This document shows, one piece after another, positions 16,267 to 22,966 of a DNA stretch of 64,000 nucleotides. The stretch covers positions 1-64,000 of the forward strand of contig NZ_BSDI01000025.1 of the NCBI RefSeq assembly GCF_027923225.1, in the 5' to 3' direction. This DNA is from Phytohabitans aurantiacus (GTDB lineage: Bacteria > Actinomycetota > Actinomycetes > Mycobacteriales > Micromonosporaceae). How positions within the stretch are numbered: position 1 is the first letter of the stretch; each line of letters starts with the position of its first letter. The position numbers and the translations under genes are program-made. The notes under the pieces are model-generated. The model saw only the letters and a list, made by a program, of their open reading frames with translations. It ran no database searches and was not told where the DNA came from.

Positions 16267-16347
16267 GATCAAGGAGATCTGCATGGATCAAGGGCAAATG
16301 CACGCGGAAAAGAGATCCAACCACGTGCGTTCGCCCTTGATCGGCGG
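16267..16347. repeat. GATCAAGGGC hairpin repeat, complete copy
   Basis: Arms at 16286-16307 and 16321-16342 pair (ends GATCAAGGGC and GCCCTTGATC) around a 13-nt loop containing GAGATC. A lead GATCAAGGAGATCTGCAT precedes it at 16267-16284 and GGCGG follows. It lies in the 458-bp gap between the stop of the glycosyltransferase and the stop of the beta-helix lipoprotein, a convergent site that suits a terminator. Confidence 0.8.
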
Positions 16348-16555
16348 GAGGGAGGGCTATTTCGCGGATGGCGCACCGCGCCCGCACCGCGAGCGCACCG
16401 CGCCGCGCGGCGCCGGCGAAGCGGCCGCGCGAGCAACGCACGGCGGGGCGGCAGCGCGAGCAGCGCGAGGCGGGGTGGGCGCGCGAGGCGGGGCGGCCGC
16501 GCGAGGCGGGGCGGGCGCGCGAGTAGCGCGAGGTAGGGCGGCAGGGCGGGGGAGG
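16348..16555. other. GC-rich minisatellite tract, no gene
   Basis: This part of the 458-bp intergenic gap (16098-16555) has no plausible coding frame. From about 16380 it is built of short degenerate repeats such as GCGCGAGGCGGGGC. On the strand of the lipoprotein gene this is a C-rich run beginning right after its stop codon and ending at the hairpin. The part 16098-16266 shows nothing recognisable. Confidence 0.6.
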
Positions 16556-17749
16556 TCAGGTGATTTTGGAGGCGGTGATCTGGGCTTCGCCGTTGGCTCG
16601 GTAGAAGATGCCGGGGATGGTTTCGAACTCGTCGCTCGGGTTGCGGCGGAGGGTCGAGCTCTCGATGCGCAGGGTGCCGCTACGGTCGTTGCTGACGTAG
16701 AAGATCGCGCCGCCGCCCTCGCGGGCGTGGTTGCGCTCCATCAGGGTGCCGGCGACGCGCAGGGTGAAGGTGTTGCCGTCGCAGTAGATCGCGCCGCCGT
16801 TGCCGCCGCCGGGGGTGCCGTTGGCGGCCTCGTTGGCGCCGTAACCGATGGCCTCGTTGTGACTGAACAGGCTGTTGAGGATCACCCACGAGACGCCGAT
16901 GCTGCTCAGGGCGCCACCGTTCGAGCAGGCACCACCCTGGCCGGCGGCGCCGCCGAAAGTGCTGCTCACGACGTACACGGGCAGGTCTCGGTTTTGATCC
17001 AGCACCCGGATGGCCGCGCCGCCGAGATCGGGCCCGCCGGAGTCGCACCTGTTCTTGACGAACCGCGAGTTGATCACCTTCAGCCGCCCGCCGCGTGCGT
17101 AGAGCGCGCCCCCGCCGCCGCCGTTCGTGACCTCGGGGTCGGGGTCGGCGCCGATGGAGCTGCCGCTGGCGAAGGTCAGGTTCTGCACGGTGAGCTGCGG
17201 GTGGTCCTGGTTGGTGCAGTCGCCGGGCGGCGGGCCCTGCGCGTCGTCGCACGTGTTCATGTAGAGGATGCGGCGCTTGCCGGCCCCGCTCAGCGTGACC
17301 TTGCCGCCGCCGTCGAGCACGACGCGCTTGGTCGAGTTCTTGACCTTCGCGGTCTGCGTCATCGTGATCGTGATCGGGTCAGGACCGCACGAAAACGTGA
17401 CCACGCCGCCCGCGGCCACCGCGGTCGCCACGGCCTTTCCGGTGCAGCTAGCAGCTGTACCGTTGCCGACCACCCTGTTCGGCTTGGTGGTGTCGACGGC
17501 GCGCGCCTCGGCCGGTACCGCTGCCTTGCCGTTGGGGTTTCCCGCGCGCAGCGTGCCACCGGACGACCCGGCCGTGGGGGTCGGGGCCTTGGTGGTGGGC
17601 GCGGCACCCAGCGCCGCCTTGCCGTCCGGCGCGGTCGACGTGGCGGCCGGGGTCGGCGGCGGGTCGTCGCCGCCGCCGTCCGAGCCGCCGCCGCACGCCG
17701 GCAGCAGGGCCGCGACCACACCAAGCGCGAGCAGCGTCCGGAAAACCAC
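16556..17749 (-). CDS. Secreted lipoprotein with right-handed beta-helix
   Basis: A 397-residue protein. The N-terminus is a lipoprotein signal with lipobox LLPAC (Cys19), so the mature protein is tethered to the outer face of the membrane. Residues 20-90 are a Gly/Pro/Thr-rich linker. From about 95 there is a parallel beta-helix of the polymorphic-membrane-protein/pectate-lyase type, with repeated turns such as GGGGGALYARGGRLKVINS, GGALSSIGVSWVILNSLF, NGGAIYCDGNTF and GGGAIFYVSND. Cys pairs (SCTG/FSCGP, NTCDDA/GDCTN) may form disulfides. Such folds bind or cut polysaccharide, but I see no catalytic set. The GTG at 17749 is chosen because it begins a proper signal sequence. Confidence 0.85.
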   Translation of the reverse strand: MVFRTLLALGVVAALLPACGGGSDGGGDDPPPTPAATSTAPDGKAALGAAPTTKAPTPTAGSSGGTLRAGNPNGKAAVPAEARAVDTTKPNRVVGNGTAASCTGKAVATAVAAGGVVTFSCGPDPITITMTQTAKVKNSTKRVVLDGGGKVTLSGAGKRRILYMNTCDDAQGPPPGDCTNQDHPQLTVQNLTFASGSSIGADPDPEVTNGGGGGALYARGGRLKVINSRFVKNRCDSGGPDLGGAAIRVLDQNRDLPVYVVSSTFGGAAGQGGACSNGGALSSIGVSWVILNSLFSHNEAIGYGANEAANGTPGGGNGGAIYCDGNTFTLRVAGTLMERNHAREGGGAIFYVSNDRSGTLRIESSTLRRNPSDEFETIPGIFYRANGEAQITASKIT

Positions 17750-17814
17750 GGGCCGATGCTAGTGGGGTTTCCATCGCCGTGCCTGCCCTCCGCACGGCCG
17801 GGCCGGGCCGGCGA

Positions 17815-18243
17815 TCAGTTGAAGTCGTCGGCTGTGTATTCGCGCGGTTCGACCAGGACCATCCAGTTGCCCGAGTTGTCGCGGACGACCGCCTCTACCC
17901 CGTATGGACGCTCCTCCGGCTCCTGGATGAACTGGACGCCCCGCTCCCGGAGCTCGTCGCACGTCTTGCGGCAGTCGTCGACGTTGAGCCCGAGGCCGTG
18001 CATGCCGCCCTCGTCGAGCGCCCGATTGATCATGTCGACCATCTCGGGCGAGTGCGGTGGGCCGGGCTGGGTCAGATGCACCTGGAGTTCGGGCTGGCTG
18101 GGGTGCTTGACGGTGCACCAGCGGTACCCCTCGGCGAGCGTGATGTCGGTGTGCTCCGCGAAGCCGAGAACATCGATGTAGAAGGCTTTCGAGGCGTCGA
18201 CGTCCTTGACAAAAACGCTGGCGATGGAGATGTTTGTGATCAT
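17815..18243 (-). CDS. VOC-family (glyoxalase/bleomycin-resistance-like) protein
   Basis: A 142-residue two-motif VOC protein: ISIASVFVKDVDASKAFYIDVLGF at the N-terminus and the second babab unit ending SGNWMVLVEPREY. Candidate metal ligands (His in VHLTQPG and the terminal Glu in VLVEP) are visible. VOC proteins include isomerases, dioxygenases and drug-binding proteins, so the reaction is open. The start overlaps the AraC gene stop (ATGA), so the two are co-expressed. Confidence 0.92.
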   Translation of the reverse strand: MITNISIASVFVKDVDASKAFYIDVLGFAEHTDITLAEGYRWCTVKHPSQPELQVHLTQPGPPHSPEMVDMINRALDEGGMHGLGLNVDDCRKTCDELRERGVQFIQEPEERPYGVEAVVRDNSGNWMVLVEPREYTADDFN

Positions 18244-18728
18244 TCCTCCAGGCTAGGGAGCGTTCTCGCCGCCCCGCTTCTCCTGGGTTGCTCTTTCCGG
18301 CTTGCTCTTTCCGGCTCGCTCTTTTCCGCGAGGCCCCACATGAAGACGAAGCAGCCGGGGATGTACGGCGCGCCCTTGGCCGCCCAGCGGCGCTGGAACT
18401 CGCTCGGCGACTCCCCCACCACCTCGCGGAACCGGCTGCTGAATGACCCGAGGCTGGTGAACCCGACCGCATGGCAAACCTCGGTGACCGTGAGGTTGGT
18501 AGCTCGGAGCAAATCCTGGGCGCGCTCGACGCGCCGGCGAGAGAGGTGCGCGGCAGGTGACACGCCGTAGGTCGAGGTAAAGAGCCGCTGAAAGTGGTAC
18601 TTGGACAGGCCCGCCACCGCCGCCAGGGCGTCGAGGGTCAGCGGCTCCGCGTAGTGGCGGTCGGCATGGTCGCGGGCCCGGCGCAGGTGGACGAGCAGGT
18701 CACCCGGGGCGCGGCGGGGAGCGCTCAC
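18240..18728 (-). CDS. AraC-family transcriptional regulator
   Basis: A 162-residue protein made of the AraC/XylS DNA-binding domain alone. It has two helix-turn-helix units, LTLDALAAVAGLSKYHFQRLF and VTEVCHAVGFTSLGSFSSRFREVVGESPSEF (residues about 30-110), followed by a short basic tail with repeated ERASRKEQ-like words. There is no ligand domain. It precedes and overlaps the VOC gene, which it probably controls. The pairing of AraC with VOC in one operon is common in actinobacteria. Confidence 0.92.
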   Translation of the reverse strand: MSAPRRAPGDLLVHLRRARDHADRHYAEPLTLDALAAVAGLSKYHFQRLFTSTYGVSPAAHLSRRRVERAQDLLRATNLTVTEVCHAVGFTSLGSFSSRFREVVGESPSEFQRRWAAKGAPYIPGCFVFMWGLAEKSEPERASRKEQPRRSGAARTLPSLEE

Positions 18729-18780
18729 GCCCGCCAGTCTAGGCCCGTATCAAGATGGGGGCTGAGCGCCGCCCGCGCCT

Positions 18781-18960
18781 TCATCGCTGCAGAACATGAT
18801 CGAGACGTCGCACTGCGCCATGGAGGGCGACAGCGGCGGCCCGATGTGGGCCGGCACCGACGCGCTCGGCATCCTGTCCGGCGGCGGCGAAACCTGCACC
18901 GCCAATCCGGCCTACTACCAGCCCGTGAACTGGGTGCTGGCCAGCTATGTCCTGACCGTT
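18781..18960 (+). pseudogene. Remnant of a trypsin-like (S1) serine protease, C-terminal part
   Basis: The reading frame from about 18784 encodes SLQNMIETSHCAMEGDSGGP and then MWAGTDALGILSGGG. It includes the GDSGGP box with the catalytic Ser codon at 18832-18834 and a later LASYVLTV. This is the end of a secreted streptogrisin/trypsin-like protease. There is no His- or Asp-containing part upstream (AraC lies there on the other strand), and the frame runs on into the deaminase gene without a normal end. It is therefore a truncated relic. Positions 18729-18780 show nothing. Confidence 0.7.
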
Positions 18961-19024
18961 TTCTCAGCGTGCGACGGCGGCCGGCCCTGGGCGGGGTCGG
19001 CCGCTGTTTCGTCGACGTACCGCT

Positions 19025-19891
19025 TCAGCCCGTCACGACCGCGACGATCACCGTGCCGCGCGGGAACCGTCCCTGGCGCGCGAGGGCGAAGATCCCGTAC
19101 ATCATCTTCGCCACGTACACCCTGCCCAGGGTCAGCCCGTGGCGGTCCTCGAAGTCGCGGACGAAGTCTTCGAGTTCGGCGGTGCGCCGGGCGTACCCGC
19201 CGAAGTGGAACGCGGTCTCGATCGACCAGTTGTCCGTCACCCGGCCGTACTCCGCCTGCAGCCGCCGCACCTCGCCGACCAGGAAATCGCCGCCTTTCAG
19301 GGCTGAGAATCCGATCGCGCGCTGGCCCTCGCCGAGGCCGAGCGCGATACCGGCGAGGGTGCCGCCCGTGCCGGACGCGCAGCAGATCAGGTCGTACGCG
19401 AACGGGATCTCGGGCGGTAGCTCGGAGCATCCTCGGAGCGCCAGCGCGTTACTGCCTCCCTCGGGCAGTAGGTAGAAGTCGCCGAACCGCCGGCGCAGGT
19501 CCTCGACGACGGCCGGGTCGGTCTTCGCGCGGTACATCGCCCGGTCCAGGTAGACGAGGCGCATGCCGCGCTCGACGGCGTACGCGAGGACAGGGTTGAG
19601 CGGCAGGTGTTCCTCGCCCCGGATCACGCCGATGGTGGCGAAGCCGAGGTGGTGGCCGGCGGCGGCGGTTGCCCCGATGTGGTTCGAGTAGGCGCCGCCG
19701 AATGTCAGCAGGGTGTGATGCGATTGCTCCGAGGCTGCGGCGAGGTTGTACTTGAGCTTGCGCCACTTATTGCCCCGGACCTCGGGGTGGATAAGGTCGT
19801 CGCGCTTGAGGTAGAGGCGCACGCCGGAGGGCGTCAGCCGCTCGTCGACCAGTTCCGTGACGGGCGAGGGCACCCGCGGCTCGAACGCCAC
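19025..19891 (-). CDS. ACC deaminase / D-cysteine desulfhydrase-like PLP enzyme
   Basis: A protein of about 288 residues of the tryptophan-synthase-beta fold. The N-terminal LYLKRDDL, the PLP-lysine motif RGNKWRKLKYN, TFGGAYSNHIGATAAAG and the phosphate-binding CASGTGGTLAG are all present. The family either opens 1-aminocyclopropane-1-carboxylate to 2-oxobutyrate and ammonia or breaks D-cysteine to pyruvate, H2S and ammonia; sequence by eye does not separate these. The GTG at 19891 fits the conserved N-terminus (FEPRVPSPVTEL), with GAGG just before it. The frame upstream of this is repetitive intergenic DNA. Confidence 0.88.
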   Translation of the reverse strand: MAFEPRVPSPVTELVDERLTPSGVRLYLKRDDLIHPEVRGNKWRKLKYNLAAASEQSHHTLLTFGGAYSNHIGATAAAGHHLGFATIGVIRGEEHLPLNPVLAYAVERGMRLVYLDRAMYRAKTDPAVVEDLRRRFGDFYLLPEGGSNALALRGCSELPPEIPFAYDLICCASGTGGTLAGIALGLGEGQRAIGFSALKGGDFLVGEVRRLQAEYGRVTDNWSIETAFHFGGYARRTAELEDFVRDFEDRHGLTLGRVYVAKMMYGIFALARQGRFPRGTVIVAVVTG

Positions 19892-20140
19892 CCCCTCACC
19901 GTACCGACCAGGTCCCCTGGCGCCGGGCCCGGACCGCAACCGCCACGCCCGCGGTCCGCGGGCGGGCCGGCGCTCCCGGACCGCAGGCGGCCGGCCGCAG
20001 CTCGCGGGCCGCGGGCGGGCGGCGCTCGTCGTCCGCGGGCGGCGGGGCGGCGCTCGCGGGCCGCGGGCGGCGCTCGCGGGCCGCGGGCGGCGCTCGCGGG
20101 GCGCCGGCGGCGCTCGCGGGGCGGCGGGGCGGCGCTCGCC
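19892..20140. repeat. GC-rich minisatellite with a 20-bp unit
   Basis: Part of the 535-bp gap 19892-20426. The unit CGCTCGCGGGCCGCGGGCGG is repeated about four times between 20050 and 20130, preceded by degenerate relatives from about 19950. No credible gene is present. It abuts the fourth hairpin copy on its right and the start of the deaminase gene on its left, so the deaminase promoter must lie within or close to it, though none is recognisable. Confidence 0.75.
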
Positions 20141-20220
20141 GATCAAGGAGAGTCGCATCGATCAAGGGCGAAAACACGCGAAAAGAGATCGAACCACGTG
20201 CCTTTGCCCTTGATCGGCGG
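20141..20220. repeat. GATCAAGGGC hairpin repeat, complete copy
   Basis: The lead GATCAAGGAGAGTCGCATC (20141-20159) precedes a left arm starting GATCAAGGGCGAAAACACGCG (20160-20180) without the usual final matches. The right arm at 20194-20215 ends GCCCTTGATC, then GGCGG. The arms pair imperfectly in the middle. The loop has GAGATCGAA, as in the truncated copy at 85-119. Confidence 0.8.
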
Positions 20221-20264
20221 ACCGGGCGTGGCGACACGCCGTGCCGGGCTGGCCTCGGGCCGGA

Positions 20265-20335
20265 CGCACGCGGGAAAGAGATCCAACCGCGTGCATTCGC
20301 CCTTGATCGGCGGACCGGGCGTGGCGACACGCCGT
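20265..20335. repeat. Partial hairpin copy, tandem duplicate of the preceding one
   Basis: Positions 20265-20313 hold the end of the left arm, the loop and the right arm. The 31-bp flank from GATCGGCGGACCGGGCG is the same at 20212 and 20305, 93 bp apart, so this copy arose by tandem duplication. Positions 20336-20426 are a G-rich tract that follows the stop codon of the SseB-like gene when read on its own strand. Confidence 0.75.
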
Positions 20336-20426
20336 CACCGGCGGGCGGCAGCGCCGGGGAAAGGACCTGGGCGGGCGGAGCGGGCGCGCGGTGGGGGGCG
20401 GAGCGGGCGCGCGGGGCGAAAGTGGG

Positions 20427-21137
20427 TTAGGGGGTGGCGGTGGGGAGGGTGTTGGTCATGGCTGCCATGGTCGCCGCGGGCAGGGTTGCGCCGATGTGGT
20501 GGTCGGGGTCGATGAGGGCGGCGTGCTCGTCTGGCCAGTGGCGTAGTACGTCGACGAATCGGGCGACCAGCCACGGTACGTCGCCCAGCCTGGCGCGCAG
20601 CCGCACGGGCGAACTGAACAAGGCGATCGCCTGCCCGTCCGGCGCGCGCCACCAGGCGAATTCCGGGTCGGTCAGGTCGCGCGACGGGGATCCTTCGGGG
20701 CGCATCGGGACGGTGACGTCGGCGCCGACAAGGGCGTCCAGGTAGGGCTCCGGGTCGCCGCCAGCCTGCCACAGAGCGACGTCCAACGGGTACGTCTCCG
20801 CCGCGCGGGCCGCGGCCTGGGCGACGCCGCTCGGTTCGACGGTCACCTGCGTCGGCAGTCCACTGTCGACACTGAGTGACCACTCAGGGTCCGGCCAGCC
20901 GTGCAGGAGGTCGAACGCGGGCCAGATGCTGTATCGCTCGATGTCGACGGGCAGGGTGGTGTAGACGACCACGCACACGCCGTCGGGCGTCTCGACGACC
21001 GGCCAGCCGCCCTCGGCGGGGTCGCCGGGCACGACGAGGCAGGAGTCGACGAGCGCGGCCAGGTAGGCGTCCGGGTCGCCGCGGTGGACAGCGTCGTACA
21101 GCGCGCCAAGGACGTACTCGTCGGGCCGCCAGCTCAT
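20427..21137 (-). CDS. SseB-like protein of the type VII secretion locus
   Basis: A 236-residue protein with two related halves. Residues about 8-100 (LGALYDAVHRGDPDAYLAALVDSCLVVP, then a beta-rich part with DGVCVVVYTT) and residues about 118-215 (VALWQAGGDPEPYLDALVGADVTVPM, then DGQAIALFSSPVRL) each resemble an SseB N-terminal domain. SseB-like proteins are frequent in actinobacterial ESX loci, where their role is unclear; in enteric bacteria SseB is an enhancer of serine-related sulfurtransferase sensitivity. The ATG at 21137 overlaps the stop of a 13-codon mini-frame (ATGA) downstream of EccE, so it is in the EccE operon. Confidence 0.72.
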   Translation of the reverse strand: MSWRPDEYVLGALYDAVHRGDPDAYLAALVDSCLVVPGDPAEGGWPVVETPDGVCVVVYTTLPVDIERYSIWPAFDLLHGWPDPEWSLSVDSGLPTQVTVEPSGVAQAAARAAETYPLDVALWQAGGDPEPYLDALVGADVTVPMRPEGSPSRDLTDPEFAWWRAPDGQAIALFSSPVRLRARLGDVPWLVARFVDVLRHWPDEHAALIDPDHHIGATLPAATMAAMTNTLPTATP

Positions 21138-21213
21138 GCGCCGCCGCCCGCGGCCACGGAGGGCACCGCGCTCATGCGCCGACGCCCGCAGCCGCGAAGG
21201 GCACCGCGCTCAT
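21134..21213 (-). other. Two tandem 13-codon mini-ORFs linking eccE to the SseB-like gene by ATGA overlaps
   Basis: Read on the minus strand, the EccE stop overlaps an ATG at 21213 that opens MSAVPFAAAGVGA, ending in TGA. That TGA overlaps the ATG at 21175 of MSAVPSVAAGGGA, whose TGA overlaps the ATG of the SseB-like gene. The two units are a 38-bp tandem duplication. Since 38 is not a multiple of three, the duplication keeps the stop-restart chain intact. Whether the peptides matter or only serve to pass ribosomes on is unknown. Confidence 0.7.
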
Positions 21214-22922
21214 GCGACGGCCGCGGTTGGTGCCAAGGGGGCGGGGGCGCCGGTCACCGTGCGCTCCCACTCGGTCGCCTCCAGCCAGGTGTAGCTGTTT
21301 ACGCCGCCGCCCACCAGCGCGACCATGTCGTCGGGCAGGCGGGTCAGGGCGCGCGGGGTGTCGCCGGTCATGCCGAGCGCCCGGGCGGCGACGTCGGCCT
21401 CGTCTTCGCCGATCCGGTGTAGCACGGCGAGATGCGCCTCGGCGAGGCGGCGGGCGCCAGCGGGTGAGAGGCGGGTGGCCACGGTCAGGCGGGCCTGCCA
21501 CGGGCCCAGCGGGGCGCGGGTGGTGGCGCCGTCGGGGTCGAGGTCGTCGACGACGAGTGTCGGCCGGTACGGGGCGGCGACGCGGGGCGGCTCGGCGCCG
21601 ACGACCAGCCGGTCGGGGCAGCGGGCGGCCTGCGCCAACGCGGTCCACTCGGCGTATCGGGCGGTGCGCACGCACACCTGCGCGCCCACGGCCAGCGCCC
21701 GCAGGGCGAGGACCTGAGCGGTGGCCCGGCCGCCGATGACGACCATCTCGGTGGGCCACGGCCGGAACAGGCGCACGACGGTGGCGCGCCGGTCAACGTC
21801 GCGTCCGAAGAGGACACCGACGGAGGCGGCGGGGCCGGCGGGCTCACCGGCGTCTTGCGTGACGGGGTGCCACGGCACGTCGAGCGGGTCGAGCCCGGCC
21901 GCGGCACCGGCCACCGCGTATCCGCCCGAGGGTGGCAGCGCGGCGCCCGTGGGCCCGGCCGCGTACGCCGCCGGCGCCTGCCGACCGTCTAACCTGGTCA
22001 GCGCCACGCCAGCACGGATCGCACCGGCCTGGACAGCCGTGTCGCACAGCCGCACGTCGCGCTCGGGTGCCACCACGCGTACGAGCCGGCGGGCGCGCAG
22101 CCCTCGCGGGCCGGACACGATCGTGGTGGCGACGGTGGCGACCGCCGCGGGTGCCGTGGCGACGGCGGTGGCGAGCGGGCTCGGCACGTCGTCGACGCCG
22201 TAGCAGACCTCGGCCATGCCACCGGCGACGCCGCCGACGCCGGCCAGTTGCAGCGCCTCGCCCAGCTCACGGGCGTCGAGTACCCGGCAGGACACGCCGG
22301 ACACGCGCAGGGTGCGGCTCACCCGCAGGATCGCCGCCGCGGCCGCGCGTGCCGGTGCCTCCCGGTCGCCGCCGTGCCTGGCCACCACCGCCGCGCCGTC
22401 GCAGGCGTCGACCCGCACGCACACCCAGGAGACCTGGTGGGCCACAGTGGACTCGCCGGCGGTGAGCCGCTGGTACGACTCCAGGACCGGGGACTCCGGT
22501 GGCAGCAGGGTGGACGGCGCGGCGATGGTGTGCGAGACAAGTTGCACGGCCGTCGGGTCGCGCCCGTCGGCGAACACGCGGGCCACGGCGGCGAGGGGCG
22601 GCAGCGGGGCGCTCTCCGGCCGCAGGTCGAGCCGGGGCGCCAGCTCCGCGACGGCGAACCAGCCGCCGGTATCCTGCGCGACGCCCACGGACAGGCCACC
22701 GCGCTCGACGGTGCGGATGCGCAACGCCGGTGTCGGCGCCTTGGCGCGGCGCGAGCGGCGGGCCAGCAGCGCTCCCGTCGTGGTGACCGCGCCGGCGCCC
22801 AGCACCGCCCACGACCACCACGCGGACGGGGCCGCGTAGGCCAGTGCCGCCCCGGCGGCGGCGACCTCGGCGCCCACGAGAGGCGCCACCGGAAACCGAG
22901 TGGCCACAGTCGACACCCGCAC
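21210..22922 (-). CDS. eccE: Type VII secretion protein EccE
   Basis: About 570 residues. Two hydrophobic helices at the N-terminus (PVAPLVGAEVAAAGAALAYAA and WWSWAVLGAGAVTTTGALLA) are followed by a basic stretch and a large soluble domain, the layout of EccE, the membrane component at the rim of the ESX secretion complex. The soluble part has LRIRTVERGGLSVGVAQDTGGWFAVAEL and ends with a C-terminal EccE-like region. No ribosome site distinguishes TTG 22949, GTG 22922 or GTG 22916 as the start; I use 22922. It is divergent from the AAA+ gene and leads into the SseB-like gene. Confidence 0.78.
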   Translation of the reverse strand: MRVSTVATRFPVAPLVGAEVAAAGAALAYAAPSAWWSWAVLGAGAVTTTGALLARRSRRAKAPTPALRIRTVERGGLSVGVAQDTGGWFAVAELAPRLDLRPESAPLPPLAAVARVFADGRDPTAVQLVSHTIAAPSTLLPPESPVLESYQRLTAGESTVAHQVSWVCVRVDACDGAAVVARHGGDREAPARAAAAAILRVSRTLRVSGVSCRVLDARELGEALQLAGVGGVAGGMAEVCYGVDDVPSPLATAVATAPAAVATVATTIVSGPRGLRARRLVRVVAPERDVRLCDTAVQAGAIRAGVALTRLDGRQAPAAYAAGPTGAALPPSGGYAVAGAAAGLDPLDVPWHPVTQDAGEPAGPAASVGVLFGRDVDRRATVVRLFRPWPTEMVVIGGRATAQVLALRALAVGAQVCVRTARYAEWTALAQAARCPDRLVVGAEPPRVAAPYRPTLVVDDLDPDGATTRAPLGPWQARLTVATRLSPAGARRLAEAHLAVLHRIGEDEADVAARALGMTGDTPRALTRLPDDMVALVGGGVNSYTWLEATEWERTVTGAPAPLAPTAAVA

Positions 22923-22966
22923 AGCGTACCGATGTGGGCCCTTCCGCAACTATGCTGAGGCGCAGA

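Noticed and set aside
20050..20130. Regular 20-bp repeats as a CRISPR array
   Set aside because: Units are directly adjacent without unique spacers and no cas gene is near.
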